Positions 1 through 13,300 are shown, numbered from the stretch's first letter. The stretch: DNA of 64,000 nucleotides from Arabidopsis thaliana (GCF_000001735.4 NC_003076.8:26725835-26789834); one strand, 5' to 3'. Numbers and translations are program-made. Notes: generated by a model from the letters alone, not told the origin.

Positions 1-4
1 AGAA

Positions 5-160
5 ATGATGAAGCAAGCTTATGAAAAAGTTAGTCCAAATCCACCAAAAACAATCGGCGAGAAAAAGGGGGAATCAGTTTCTTGCAAGTTTCAACAAGGA
101 CGATCAGAAGAAATCTTAGAGAAATCGGAAAATTCTCTTACTCGGGTTTTGCATCGGTGA
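5..160 (+). other. 51-codon upstream ORF before ATG101
   Basis: Two ATGs in a row (5 and 8) open a frame of 51 sense codons that stops with TGA at 158-160, two bases before the ATG101 start codon. The predicted peptide is hydrophilic, rich in Lys, Glu and Ser, and I recognise no family. If the transcript starts at or before base 1 this is a long uORF that could lower ATG101 translation. If transcription starts later, it is chance open frame. Whether it extends left of the window cannot be seen. Confidence 0.4.
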
Positions 161-162
161 AT

Positions 163-1715
163 ATGAATTGCGAAGTTTGTCAGCTAAAGGAACTGGTATA
201 AATTTTCGTCTTCTTCATCTGTTTGCTAAAAAATCAGTCCAATTTTGTAGTCATCGAGTCGTGTTTCTATTTCTGGAATTGTTCGATTGGTTTGGATATT
301 TTTTCGCAGGAAGTGGAATCCTTCGAGATACGCGAAGTTTTGCGCTGTAAGTTTCCGACACTTGACATGCTTTCTGTATCCACTTTCGTTGTTTTGGTAT
401 AGAAAGAAACAAAATCGGATCTTACGATCTAACCATGTTTCAGTTTAAGATCTTGTGCTTTAGATCTCAGATTAGGGCTTAGACCTGTAGACATTGATTC
501 GAATTTTGAGTTTTGGCGATCGATTTCTTGTTATCTGGTTTGGTTGTGGAATTGTTATTTTTTGTACTTTAAAAGTGAGAAGGTGTAATAATTTGGCACA
601 GGCATTCTACATACGATTGTCTTTCATCGTGCGCTTGGTCTTATCCGCCCTAAAGATATTGATTTGGAGCTTTTTGAGATCACTTATGTAAGATTTCAAT
701 TTCTTTCTCGAGGTTACAAGTTTAACCAAATGGTGAGTATGCTTTTATTTTGATACTGTTGGGATTTCCTTTTTCCCCCATATGTCACAGGTACAATGCG
801 GTGAAATTGAAGTGGAGAAGAAAATCGATGAAAAGATTGAGCAGTTCATTAACTGGATTGAGAAACACCCAAACAAAAAGAGTCAGGTATATACAGATAA
901 CAAATGCTTGATTTCCATTTCATTGACAGTGAACCACATATTCCATACCTTGCTCAAGCAAGGATTGAACGTTTCTGCAGCATATAGGGTTGTATAATGA
1001 AGTAATGATCTCATCCTTTTCATTGTCTCATCCTTTGTGGCTGTTAATGATCTCTTTTTCTTTTTGCCAAGATTTGTCTATCGTTCTATGAAGTCAAAAG
1101 CAAACAGCCTTCTTGGTTCACCAAAATCGAACGGTTGTACTGGGAACAATGGTACATCAATCTGAATGTGCTTCAGCCCACTAAGCCCCCTGTCGGAAAG
1201 TCTCACCATTCTAAACTAGTTATGGACCCTGGAGGTTCGATTGATCAATTTCCTGTTCTCATCTCCAAAAATTACATCTTTTTATTATTATAAGAGTGTG
1301 AAGTGATTGTCATGCTCTAATCAATAACTGTAGAGGCATCGGAGGAGAGAAGTTCTCGTAGGACACTGCTTGAGCAATCCCTTCAAGAAGTCTTGTTCCA
1401 AATCATAAAATTCGTGAATGAGAAGAAGGATCATGTTCCTCCCATTAACGATGGTGTAATCTACTACCCTTTTGAGATCACTATCCCAAGGTACATCAGT
1501 CTTCATTTATTCACATATCAAACTGTGTTCTAGAGATCTTAGTCTTTAGGTGTAGCGATCCCCACAGACATAGATGAGTGAAGAATGTTCTTTATATCTT
1601 TGTTGTACAAGTGTTGAAATGAGTTAAGTTTTGTTTCAGCTCATCGGACTCTGCCTTTGGGATGGATATGTTCAAGAGGATACTACACAGTGGCCATCCA
1701 TCAATGCTCGGCTAA
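163..1715 (+). CDS. ATG101: ATG101 autophagy-initiation HORMA protein
   Basis: Seven coding exons join to a 215-residue protein: 163-195, 310-346, 602-687, 791-886, 1072-1234, 1334-1490 and 1640-1715, all with GT/AG borders and consistent phase. It starts MNCEVCQLKELEVE and ends HPSMLG, full length for plant ATG101 (recalled as At5g66930). In the family, ATG101 is a HORMA-fold partner of ATG13 in the ATG1 kinase complex that starts autophagosome formation in the cytosol. The segment SWFTKIERLYWEQWYIN lies in exon 5. The start was chosen because it is the first ATG that splices into the conserved N-terminus; an open upstream frame ends two bases before it. Family assignment is strong; function is inferred from orthology. 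Confidence 0.93.
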
Positions 1716-2154
1716 ATTCCATTTTCCACTTAACTTAGTACATATACACTTTGATGTTTCTTGGTGCAGCCTAACTCCAATCAACACTTTCCTAGTTACA
1801 TTTTCTGTGTAAATATATTATATGTTACCCTCTCCTCGTCGATGGATAATGTTACCTTATCTATGCTTTGTTGTATATAAGTGATGTGTTGTATATAAAT
1901 TTCAGACTTGCATTTCCTAAACAACGTGGACTGTTCTGTTTTCCAAGATTTCTAAAGTTGGAATTGACATTAAATAGAGCCAAAAAAACAAACAAACAAA
2001 CAAACGTTTCTCTGATTTGAAGTTTCGTTCACAAGTAACCTAACTAAATAAGAACCAGATCAACTAAAACTGAAAGTTAGGGTAGAGAAGCTAAAAGAAG
2101 AAGAAGATAGATTGAAACCCTCCGATGAAGTAGAAGCTGATCCGATAGTCTCTA
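1716..2154. other. 3' spacer between ATG101 and DOF5.8
   Basis: This stretch should hold the 3' UTRs of the two convergent genes. It is AT-rich with short oligo-A runs near 1980-2000. I see no further gene in it. Confidence 0.6.
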
Positions 2155-2832
2155 TCACGCTACGTAGTCTCCAGACACGAACCCGACTTTGCTCTCTTGA
2201 CCTTCAAACTGCCACGTGGCGGGTATTTGAGCAATGTGGCTTGTAGTAGTTGCAGCATCAGTAGCGCCACTTGAAAACGGCCAGACCGTTATTCCTTGCC
2301 CATATCTGACGTCCTCATAATACGACCCGTGACCAAGCCCAAGACCAAAAGCATCTGGCCCATTAAACCCGCCACCAGGCCCATTTCTGCTCACGGCGGC
2401 GTTGTAGTTGATCAAAGAGCTGAAACCGCCATAGAACGACGAAGCACTTCCCTTCGCCGTCGTGATACCGCCGTTGGAAGACGACTGAGGGAAAAGAACA
2501 GGCGTAGCTTGTAAGGGAAAGTTCCGGCTTCCGACAACGGAGGTGGTAGCGGCAGAGGAATAAGTCCGGGAACGTTTTGAGCTTTTACGGGAAACACCAC
2601 CGACGGGAATGTCACGGAGAGTACCTCCATGAGTCCAGTAACGGCGACAAGACTTGCAGAAATGACGAGGTTGTGAGAAGTTGTAGTTGTTGTAGTAACA
2701 GAACTTGGTGTTGGTTGATTCACAGCGAGGACAAGAAAGCTGCTCTTGTTGATCCGTCGGAATCGCAACAGATCCTCCTTGGCCGTGGGGAATCTTAGGA
2801 ACCCGACGAGATTCACTGAATTCAGAAGGCAT
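2155..2832 (-). CDS. DOF5.8: DOF zinc-finger transcription factor DOF5.8
   Basis: An intronless 225-residue reading frame starts at ATG 2832 and ends TGA 2155-2157. The DOF finger has Cys at about residues 34, 37, 59 and 62 (C-x2-C-x21-C-x2-C), followed by a basic SRKSSKRSR stretch that should serve in DNA binding and nuclear entry. DOF proteins are plant-specific nuclear factors that bind AAAG cores. I recognise this one from memory as DOF5.8 (At5g66940), known from early vascular (preprocambial) expression. The C-terminal half is Gly/Ser/Thr-rich without other domains. A GA-rich tract at about 2937-2952 lies in the probable 5' leader. Confidence 0.92.
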
Positions 2833-5800
2833 GTTGTTGAGAAGAGAGGTTATCTGAAAGTTGAGAGTTTTTGAAGCTTTGGAGAGTTAAAGGTTGGAAC
2901 TTTGTGATAGAGTAAGAGTTTCCTTTTATGGAGGAGAGGGAGAGAGAGAGAGATGGGGAAGGAGAAGAAAGTGAAGCTTTTTGACAGAGTATGTTGGGTT
3001 TATTGTGAACATAGAGAGAGAATAGATATGCTCTGTTTCTTTACTTCATTATACGTAGCTGGTGGCTCTTCTTTCAAGATTTTCTGTTTTGAAATAAAAC
3101 CACGATTCTCTAATCTCTCCATCCATAATCTGTCACACGTTTTGATGGCATAGACATTAGTGAATGTTGGAAGAAACCAAAATTGAAAATAACTTATGAT
3201 AAATAAGTGAAAGAAAAATCATATGATTACATTTGCTGACTAACAATGCTTTTGAAATTTTAATTTTAATTATGGTGTTATACACGTCGAATTTCTGAGT
3301 TAAAAGTTAAAAAAGGTTTCTACATGCAATATTTGTTTTAAGAAATACATTAAATTTTATGTCAAAAGTACGTGTCTACGGGAAGTGAAGACTGAACTGT
3401 GAAGAGAGTAGGCTACATGTAGTAGAGACTATTGAGCTTATCGATGTAAAGCAGTTCCCAATAATACAGCCATTATATTGTTAAGTGTTTAGGAGGGCTC
3501 ATTAGCCTAATTTGTTGTGTGCATCTTTTCCAAAAAAAGAAGGATTAAATGGTATATGGACCTAAGAGATTGATGGTGTGTGTAGATGTGCTACCAATCA
3601 CTACAGGTCCTTAATAGAATACCAGTATAAATGCAGAATCAATGCGTTCAGGTCCTCAAAAAAACTACATTTAAAACATCAAGTAAAAGTACTCAACAGT
3701 TTTACGTTAAACCAACTTGATTATCAATTTTAAGTTTTGTTATGGTCTTATCTTATCTCTCAGCATGCATCAAGATTAAGACAATGTTTTCAATTTGTTT
3801 TATCATTACGGTGTAATAATAGATTATAAATCTTATGTTGTTTAGGAGCTATAAAAAGTAAAAATCTAGACAATACCATGAAGACAGAATAACAATAGTC
3901 GGGTGAATTCTGACTTAACATGATCTTGAGGAACAAGACAAATGGATCTTTAAGGTAGAGAGAGAGAGTGTGACAAATGTGATTTGTTCCACAGGAAAGA
4001 AGAGAGGGTAGTAATTGTAAAATTGGGGAGGCTAAAAACAGTCAAAAGAGACAGAAGAGATTCGTTTTGTGAAGAGACAGAAGCGAAGGTTGTCGGGTAA
4101 AGAATGGATACGGAGAAGCTAGGAGTTAAGAAGCATGCAAATCTTCACTCCCTTTCACACCAAAAAGCATCCAACATTTTGGAGAGAGACATGTGAGAAG
4201 TATGTGCCAAGACGTGTCTACACTGGTTCAGAGCCGTCCTTACTCTGTGTACCGACCGGTCTAATCTGGTCAAATTCTGACACACCTTCTCTCTTTATCC
4301 CATTCTTTTTGTCCTTTTCCTCTCTGAGTCTCAGTCCTTCTCTGTTTCCTTTTGAAAGGGTGTTTTCGTCATTTACCTTCTGGTCCGTATTTCTAATGGG
4401 CCTAATATGTATACCCCTTGGACCATGGGCCTTAACATAAGAGATTTGTGACTGTTGTATTTTAGATGTGAATCTGACACCCTGCTAAACAAACCCCAAG
4501 CCGAGTCTATGAAACGAAACCATATATGGGCGGATTTTGTTATGACCCAAATGAAATCAACTACAAACTTACGTGGAAAAAACAACATTGTTGGGCTAAA
4601 TTATCCTCTCTCTTTCTTGCTAACTAATCAAACGATAGTTGATAATTTGATATAGTTCTTCTAGATATATAGGTATTGATACTGTGATGTGATTTGATTA
4701 AAATGATATGCAATGTGACATGACAGTGTAAAGAAAACATGCAATAATCGTTCTTTATTATAAGTCCCTAATTATATGGCTTTTATGTTGTGTTTGTGCA
4801 TGTTTCACCAAACATCCCATTATGAAAAATATATTCAAAGCTGAAAATAACTTTATTGATGCATGGTCATCTAAAACCACGATCTGTGTCCCATTTTGAA
4901 AGTGAAAACTTGGTCATCATCATAATAGTAAAAGGTGCCTAGAAATTAAATATTCAAAATAAATAAATTTGAAACAATTATTACATGTCAATAAGAGGAG
5001 ACAATAATTACAAAAAAAAAACGCATTAACAAATAAAATAATACTCCACAAAAGAGTTTTATTTATGACTTTCGAAGTTGTTGGAGGAAATATAGAAGAC
5101 TCTACGGGGACCAATAACAAGAGAAGTATAGACGAAGCCCAAATGCAAATCATCTCCGTAATTTTTTTGTCTTGTTGCAACAAATTATTATTATTATTTT
5201 ATTTTTATTTTATTTATTTTTGTTGCAAAAAATTATGATGAAGAGCGATATATTTTTGGAAAATATCTTTCGAATTCTTGAGTTGTTGAATATACAAACC
5301 AAGTGGAGTAACTGTCTAGTGAAAATAATGTAGGAAACTTTGGATAATAAATTGTATCTTGTAGACCTTTAAAATATCAAATTAGTGGCGAAAATTGTTC
5401 CAAAACTTGCCCTTTATTCTTGCGTCAAACTCAGATTCTTGAGCTCAAAATTTTCATAGTCTGAAAGATTAATGTGCCAAAATATATCACATCTCTACTC
5501 ATGAAACTGGGTGCGTGCGTCTCCACTTCCGTTGTGTTCTTTTCCATGGTCGGAGAAGTGAACGTCACATTCCCATCTGTTACTGTTCTTTTGTTTGTCT
5601 CTTTGTATGTGTTTATAAACTATGCACACACAGTCCATAGGAAGATTTCAAACTTGTTTAATTTAGAAAAAATCATGTAAGAAATTAATTGGAACGTCGA
5701 GAATTTGTTGCAAAGCCACTTTATGAAAAGTGTGAGTAGTCAAAATTAAATGATTTAATCAAGGGTGAATAAGTAATTGTAGATAGATAGTTGACTAATC

Positions 5801-7498
5801 ATTGCATGAGTAAGCATTTTGGATTTGATACCAGTCAGCAAGGATTCTCTACAAGCTATAACAATCGAATGCACGATTGTCCCTTGCCTTGATCTCTTCT
5901 ACATTAATTAAGTTAATTCAAATTTTCAGATTTCCATATATAAGTATCCGTAACGTATACGTTATCGACTATGAATAAAATTTGTGCGTAAGCTGTTAAC
6001 AAAACTTAATAATGGAAATATAGAAATGTTTAGTAAGGAGAGGATTATGATTATCGGTAGGAGATTAGTATTTCTAGCCTAAAAACAAGAATTTACAATA
6101 ATATGATATTTTTTTACTTTTTTATTTATTTATTTATATAAAGTATTTGTGAGGATCCACATGTTATAGTTATGGATATTAAATTACACTATTGTTGAGC
6201 CCACATCACCTACTAATATTTAATATTTATTTTAAATAAAGGCTTATATATATTTATTCATAAATTTGGCCACTTTTATGAGCCAATATATATGTTCAAT
6301 CAATAAATGCGTGGGTTGGATCATAAATTGGGATATTTATTATTTACTTGCTCAAAACCGTTTCAGACAGATATAGAAAAAGATTGGTGAAGCAGACGAA
6401 TTACGTAATTTAGAGCTATTTACAGAGAAAATACAAAAGAAAATATATAAGAAAAGAAGTCCACTTGGATTAAAGGAAATAATATCTCAACGGCTAATTT
6501 TTAGTTTAGTTATCCTTTATGTAGTAAAAACAGCTAAAGTTCTTTTGTCAAAACAAGATTAGCTAAACCAATATATTCAACACACACAAACTAGTAATAA
6601 TTACTAGAAGTATGTATATATATTCTCACCAAGAATCTCTGTTTTAGGTGTAAAGAAGAGAAAAACAAGAAAATTAGCATCACAAACTTAAATAAAAGTG
6701 AAAAAAGAAATGGGAGGATCTTTCTTTAGGTAGTTGTAATTTGTATAGAGCCAGCTAAAAAAAGAGCTTTCAAAAACAATGGAGAAAGAAACAGTAAATA
6801 AAGAAAAAGAGCAAAGAAAGAAGCTTTCATGGGTCCCAAAATAAAAAAAACAATCACCAAAAGATATCAAAATACTGAATTAAAAATTCAAATAATCATA
6901 TGTTATGATGCGTGGATTGAATTTAATTTTATTATTAAAAATGATATATTGGAATTGGAACAGCAAGTAACAGCAAAGATTAGGCACTTGATTGATATAT
7001 AAGCTTTTAAAAAGTCAAATGGCATTTTAGTCACTTTTTTTGGTTTTGAGGGACAGATTATCAAACCAGAGTCAGAGAGATTATCGCTCAGAATTTGCTC
7101 TGTTTTGTTGTTGCTGTTGCTTTGATGTGAAAAGGAGTATCTATTTTCTCTTAAGTTTGGTGAGACGAAGAACATGAAGCTTCTCTGTGTTTCTCAGATT
7201 TTCTTTTGAGCTTTTTTTTGGGATTTGAGTCTCTTTGCTTGGTTTGTCTGTTCAAGATGGGACAAAGGTTTTGACTTTTTTGATATCTCTTACCGAATTG
7301 TTCAAGCTTTGATTTTTTTTACTTGATCTGGGATTTGATTTGATTTGTTTCTATTTCCTCCTTCTCCCTAATCAGTGGTGATTTTTGGTTTCTGGGTTCT
7401 GATTCTTTTGATCCGAGGTTTCCAAATTAGGGACCTTTTTCCCCAATTTGATTAGGGTTTCAGATAAAAAGCCAAACTTTGGGAAAAATTAGGGTTTG
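2833..7498. other. 4.7-kb AT-rich spacer with leaders of flanking genes
   Basis: The left end holds the DOF5.8 promoter and the (GA)n tract. The right end, from about 7080, is the 5' leader of the next gene. Open frames in the middle, such as 4135-4440 and the minus-strand frame 4920-5183, lack recognisable domains, and I do not call them genes. Nothing else in the central AT-rich part could be identified. Confidence 0.6.
7451..7497 (+). promoter_or_regulatory. two telo-box motifs (TTAGGGTTT) just before the start codon
   Basis: The telo-box core AGGGTTT occurs in 7451-7460 and again in 7489-7497, the second ending two bases before the ATG at 7499. Telo boxes are common near transcription starts of growth-related plant genes. 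Their position in the leader suggests a similar role here, but this is inference. Confidence 0.4.
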
Positions 7499-10111
7499 AT
7501 GCATATCTCACTTTGGAAGCCAATTTACCACTGTGCTGCTGCTCTAGTACTAGACAAGAAGAGCAGTGGTAGTAGTAGCAGCAGCAGCAGGAATCGAGAT
7601 GTGACTCAGCGGAAACTCCATGAATCTAAGCTCAGGGAAGCTCTTGAACAAGCATCTGAAGATGGGTTACTCGTTAAATCTCAAGACATGGAAGAAGAAG
7701 ATGAGTCTCAAGATCAAATTCTTGGACGGTCTAGATCACTTGCTAGACTCAATGCTCAACGAGAGTTCTTGCGTGCTACATCACTCGCAGCTCAAAGAGC
7801 ATTTGAATCAGAAGAAACTTTACCTGAGCTTGAAGAAGCACTTACCATTTTTCTGACCATGTATCCAAAGTATCAATCTTCTGAGAAAGTTGATGAATTG
7901 AGAAACGATGAGTATTTCCACTTATCATTACCAAAGGTATGTCTTGACTATTGTGGATTTGGGTTGTTCTCGTATCTTCAAACTGTTCATTACTGGGACA
8001 CTTGCACTTTTAGTTTGTCGGAGATTAGTGCCAATCTAAGCAATCATGCTATATATGGTGGTGCTGAGAAAGGATCTATTGAACATGATATCAAGATTAG
8101 GATAATGGACTACTTGAACATCCCTGAGAATGAGTATGGTCTTGTGTTCACTGTTAGTAGAGGCTCTGCGTTCAAGTTGCTTGCAGAGTCTTATCCATTC
8201 CACACTAACAAGAAGCTTCTGACTATGTTTGATCACGAGAGCCAATCGGTTAGTTGGATGGGTCAGTGTGCGAAGGAGAAAGGTGCCAAGGTTGGTAGCG
8301 CCTGGTTTAAGTGGCCTACGCTTAGGCTGTGTTCAATGGATCTTAAGAAGGAGATTTTGAGTAAGAAGAAGAGGAAGAAGGATTCTGCAACTGGTTTGTT
8401 TGTGTTTCCAGTACAATCAAGGGTCACGGGGTCTAAGTATTCTTACCAGTGGATGGCATTGGCTCAGCAAAACAACTGGCATGTCTTGCTTGATGCTGGT
8501 GCTTTAGGTCCAAAAGACATGGACTCGCTTGGATTGTCTTTGTTTCGACCGGATTTTATCATCACTTCGTTTTATCGTGTGTTTGGGTATGATCCAACTG
8601 GATTTGGTTGTCTGTTGATTAAGAAATCTGTGATTAGCTGCTTGCAGAGTCAATCTGGGAAAACGAGTTCGGGAATTGTGAAGATAACACCTGAGTATCC
8701 TCTGTATCTAAGTGACTCCATGGATGGCTTGGAAGGTTTGACTGGGATTCAAGATAATGGCATTGCTATTAATGGAGATAATAAAGCCTTGGGAACTCAA
8801 TTACCCGCATTTTCCGGTGCATATACTTCTGCTCAGGTGCAGGATGTCTTTGAGACAGATATGGATCATGAAATTGGTTCTGATAGAGATAACACAAGCG
8901 CTGTGTTTGAGGAAGCTGAGAGTATCTCAGTGGGTGAATTGATTAAAAGTCCGGTTTTCAGCGAAGACGAGTCATCAGATAGCTCCCTCTGGATTGATTT
9001 GGGTCAGAGTCCTGCTGATTCTGATAATGCAGGTCATCTGAACAAGCAAAAGAGCCCCTTACTGGTTCGAAAAAACCACAAACGAAGAAGCTCGCCTAAA
9101 CCAGCTTCAAAGGCTAATAATGGCAGCAACGGTGGGAGGCATGTTCTCTCTTTCGATGCTGCTGTTTTGTCAGTATCACATGAAGTGGGTGAAGAAGTCA
9201 TAGAAGAAGAAAATTCTGAAATGAATCAGATAGACACAAGTCGTCGGTTGCGAGTTACTGAGATCGAAGAGGAAGAAGAAGAAGGAGGGAGCAGTAAGCT
9301 AACTGCTCATGCAAATGGTTCGAGCTCTGGAATCAAAGACAGTGCGATAAGAAGAGAAACTGAAGGCGAATTTAGGCTGTTAGGAAGAAGGGAGAAGAGT
9401 CAGTACAATGGTGGGAGACTTCTTGTGAATGAAGATGAACATCCCAGTAAACGAAGAGTATCGTTTAGATCAGTAGATCATGGAGAAGCATCTGTTATCA
9501 GTCTTGGGGATGAAGATGAAGAAGAAGATGGAAGCAATGGAGTAGAATGGGATGATGATCAGAGAGAACCAGAGATTGTTTGCAGGCACATTGATCATGT
9601 AAACATGTTGGGTCTCAACAAAACCACCTCAAGACTCCGGTACCTCATTAACTGGCTTGTGACCTCTCTGCTCCAATTAAGGCTGCCTAGATCAGATTCA
9701 GATGGAGAGCACAAGAATCTTGTTCAGATTTACGGTCCAAAGATCAAATACGAGCGTGGATCTTCCGTGGCATTCAATATCAGGGATTTGAAAAGTGGAA
9801 TGGTTCATCCAGAGATAGTGCAGAAACTAGCTGAAAGAGAAGGCATTTCTCTAGGAATTGGTTACCTAAGTCACATAAAGATCATCGATAATCGAAGCGA
9901 AGATTCAAGTTCTTGGAAACCGGTGGATCGAGAAGGAAGAAACAATGGGTTCATAAGAGTTGAGGTTGTCACAGCTTCTCTTGGGTTCTTGACAAACTTT
10001 GAAGATGTTTACAGATTATGGAATTTCGTGGCCAAGTTCTTGAGTCCAGGTTTTGCTAAACAGGGGACACTCCCAACAGTTATTGAAGAGGATGATTCGT
10101 CAGAAACTTAA
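7499..10111 (+). CDS. Moco-sulfurase-like PLP-transferase-fold protein, probable pseudoenzyme
   Basis: A single exon encodes 870 residues from ATG 7499 (a TTG lies directly before it in frame) to TAA 10109-10111; recalled as At5g66950. Residues about 130-390 resemble the aminotransferase class V / molybdenum-cofactor sulfurase fold, with the conserved LLDAGA aspartate segment. In ABA3-type sulfurases the PLP-binding lysine sits in SFYK-x-FGYPTG. Here the same place reads [12 protein letters not shown], so the Schiff-base lysine appears replaced by Arg 360. The middle (about 470-700) is acidic, Ser-rich and low complexity. Residues about 700-860 form a second conserved block. Catalysis through PLP is therefore doubtful; a structural or regulatory role is possible. 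The gene end converges on the next gene with 263 bases between stops. Confidence 0.85.
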   Translation: MHISLWKPIYHCAAALVLDKKSSGSSSSSSRNRDVTQRKLHESKLREALEQASEDGLLVKSQDMEEEDESQDQILGRSRSLARLNAQREFLRATSLAAQRAFESEETLPELEEALTIFLTMYPKYQSSEKVDELRNDEYFHLSLPKVCLDYCGFGLFSYLQTVHYWDTCTFSLSEISANLSNHAIYGGAEKGSIEHDIKIRIMDYLNIPENEYGLVFTVSRGSAFKLLAESYPFHTNKKLLTMFDHESQSVSWMGQCAKEKGAKVGSAWFKWPTLRLCSMDLKKEILSKKKRKKDSATGLFVFPVQSRVTGSKYSYQWMALAQQNNWHVLLDAGALGPKDMDSLGLSLFRPDFIITSFYRVFGYDPTGFGCLLIKKSVISCLQSQSGKTSSGIVKITPEYPLYLSDSMDGLEGLTGIQDNGIAINGDNKALGTQLPAFSGAYTSAQVQDVFETDMDHEIGSDRDNTSAVFEEAESISVGELIKSPVFSEDESSDSSLWIDLGQSPADSDNAGHLNKQKSPLLVRKNHKRRSSPKPASKANNGSNGGRHVLSFDAAVLSVSHEVGEEVIEEENSEMNQIDTSRRLRVTEIEEEEEEGGSSKLTAHANGSSSGIKDSAIRRETEGEFRLLGRREKSQYNGGRLLVNEDEHPSKRRVSFRSVDHGEASVISLGDEDEEEDGSNGVEWDDDQREPEIVCRHIDHVNMLGLNKTTSRLRYLINWLVTSLLQLRLPRSDSDGEHKNLVQIYGPKIKYERGSSVAFNIRDLKSGMVHPEIVQKLAEREGISLGIGYLSHIKIIDNRSEDSSSWKPVDREGRNNGFIRVEVVTASLGFLTNFEDVYRLWNFVAKFLSPGFAKQGTLPTVIEEDDSSET

Positions 10112-10374
10112 AAGACATGAGCATTGGATATATTTTTTCCAGCACTTCCTTTACTGTACTTATATGTTATTATCCGAGAACATTTTCTTGTATGATTTTG
10201 GGAAGTTATGTGAGCAGAGATGATCTCAGACACGATTTCAGATGTCTGCATATTGTAACTGTTCATCTCTCTTCTATCTTTGTGTTGCACAATTCATTGA
10301 TTCATATCCAAATTTTAGAACCAGAAGAAATATTTAAAAGCTGTGCCATATCTAAGCTTGATAGTTTCTTCTTT

Positions 10375-13300
10375 TCAAGATTCCATCATCTTTATGAGAA
10401 ATGCGATTTCTAATGCAGATTCCTTAGTCTGTAAGAACCGGTTTTCTTCAACAATGTCAGTCGTCAAGTTGAGTAAGACCGGTCGTTCAGGGTCATTGAA
10501 GGTATTGTCACGGACTCTTGCAACCCATTTCGCAGCTTCCCAAACACCAAATCTAACAATGCGAGAGAAGAAATCTCAGTCTTAAATCTCAAACATTGAT
10601 AGAGTCGCCAAATTAGAAGAATGGATACATACCTAGTATTGAATGAGGAAGTGACTAAAACAGCTGGATAAAGAACATCCTTAGGAATGTTGTCATAAGG
10701 TGAGTATTCACGTATAGCGTGAAAATCATTGATATCTCCTGGATATCCAAACTCTTCGTAATCTTCTGCCGTTAATGGTAGTATTGGATATATTAGAGTA
10801 TGAGTTGGATCAAGAAAAGGAACCTGGAACAGAAGAAATAATATATGAATTTTAAGGTTTCCTTATCAATCAATGCCTCAAATCTTTTTGATCCGCAGTT
10901 TTTTATTACCTTTAGAACCGCAGCTTGGAAGAGATCGGGGCAATGATTGATAGCTGAAGCAACAACGAGTCCTCCAGCACTGTATCCCCAACCAGCAAGC
11001 TTGTTTTCTTCTACTATATTGTTCTCAACAAGGTACTTGGCACATTGAATGTAATCTTTAATGGAGTTAAGTTTCTTCGCGCCTCTTCCGTCTTGATGCC
11101 ACTTCTTTCCTTTCCCACCTCCACCTCTAAAAACCGAGAACAATGGATACATGAAGGAAGTCTTAGCTTCTTGCTGTTGAATGTTCTGAACGAGAAGAGA
11201 AAGATGATACTGACCTAACGTCTGCATATGCGAGTACCCAGCCACGATCTAGGAGGCTTTTAAGTTCACTACGCCATCTCTTATCAAGCATTTCACCGTA
11301 AGCACCATGAACATGAAGTAGACCAGGTTTTTGATTCTCCTCTTTCTGAGCTCTTGAGTAAACAATACTTAATGGAACCATGGCTCCATCATGAGAAGAT
11401 ACTTCATGGTAATCACAAGCGTAAAACTCAGTCAAGTCATTCCACAAGTTGTCATTCTCGGCAGTAGTATCCTCAGTATCAAAACTGACAGTTCTGGTGC
11501 CTGAGGGTATATTAGGGCTCTCGGTGGAGTTTGCAGTGCCATATAAAACCCGTGTTCTTTCGTGAAGCATGTTTTGCTGCTGTACTATATTCCATTTTCC
11601 ATTTAATAGATCGTAATCAACCACTGCATCAGGCATCTGCAGGACAAAAGTATCTAAAACGCAAAAAAAAAAACTATCTACAGAAGCAGAAATAGCATGA
11701 GGAATTGTTCTCCTACCACCAGAGAAGAAATTGTAAACCGCATTGTTGGAGAATTGAAGTCGTAGTTTGTGCCAGGAAAGATTTGAGAAACATGCTTTGG
11801 AAGAGGAAGATAACGAGGTTTAATATCTCTCAGATGGACAGGTACCTGTGTATAAGAAAACAAGCATGGTCAAATTTATTAACAGAGCATCAATCTAATC
11901 GATGAAAGTAACTAAGTGGAGTAAGCTTTACCCGCTTTGTCTTAAGAGGTAGATCAACCACACAAATTTTAAAGCTCTGCATTTCCTTCACAATAAGGGA
12001 TAGATGTTTTTTGCAGAAATCAACATCCTCTATGATTAATTCAGGGTCGTTGATAAAAACTGTCTGCAAACAATAGATGAACACAAACAAATCAGAAATG
12101 AGGAATAATGGTAATCAGCAGATGAAAACAAATATTGTATCAGCTAAACCAACCTCCCAGATCCTTTGACAGGAAGAGAAGTGAACAGGACTTCGGAGAA
12201 GATAATGATGGTCGACTGTTCCACCGTCATTGGAAGCATTTGTAAATAAATACAGGAATCCCTGATGATGCTCGATTATGCAGTGGGCTGGAGCATTGTG
12301 TTCCCAAACCAATGCCAAACCAGAAAATGGGTCAGCTGCATTTATCAGAAAGACCTAAGACATAGTACTTGTTATGATTTCAAGTCATTCAAAAACAATA
12401 AAAACTAAAGCTTTTAGCAGATCAATTTGGAGCTTTCACCTTTGAAAACGTAGTAGAGAATGTATTTACAGTTACAAAGTGGAAATCTTTTGTATGTCTT
12501 ATGTTAACGTGAACATTGCCCTCGAATTCTTCGTGAAGCAAAACATCTTCATCCGTTGACCCGATCGTGCTACAATATATCCTGATAACAGAACAAAAGA
12601 AAAAGATTCATACAGGCCATTTTTGGAAGAACCTAACAACCAAAACTGATCATACGAAACCTGCATGGCCGTTTTTTCTGATCAGTAACGACATAGAGCA
12701 AAGCCTGCCCATTCTTTGCCCACGCTATGTTAGAGACACGATCTGCGTGAGGCTTACTACATAAAGCTCCAGAATTCAAGTTTCTCACACACAACTTAAA
12801 GTAATCGTTATCCTTATCATACATAGTATATGCTAGAAATTTATGGTCAGGAGATATCTCTGACATTTCCTCATAAGCATAACCTACAAAAGAGACACCA
12901 AAATTGCTTATCCCTCTTAATCCACCCCAAGTATAAGAGCCTCAAATATGCTTATTTACCTCCAAATCTCTCAGCTTCCTGATTGTAATCAAGCAGCTTC
13001 TGCTCAATCCTCTTCCCAGATGTGTAATCAAACCCTGCAGCAGGAGACTTATGAGAAATGAACTCCTCGTGCAAGCTCGCTAGCCTCCTACACAGTACTG
13101 GATACTGCTTCCCTTCTTCAACCCTTCTATAATACAACCTAATTCCACCAATTCTCAACCAAATCAATGTCCAATTGCAGCAAAAAGGACGAAACTTTCA
13201 AACTAATCGACGAGTTTACAGATAGAAAAATCCAAGCTTTTTATATCTTAAAACGATGCTAAACAAGAGAATCAGTATAATTCAATTGACCCACCAAGGT

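Noticed and set aside
4135-4440. 101-residue plus-strand open frame
   Set aside because: No domain, low-complexity Ser/Phe-rich middle, no promoter or splice support; it looks like chance in pyrimidine-rich DNA.
4920-5183. Hydrophobic minus-strand frame that could be a small secreted protein
   Set aside because: The hydrophobicity comes from oligo-A/T sequence. A plus-strand reading of the same place is equally open, and neither matches a family.
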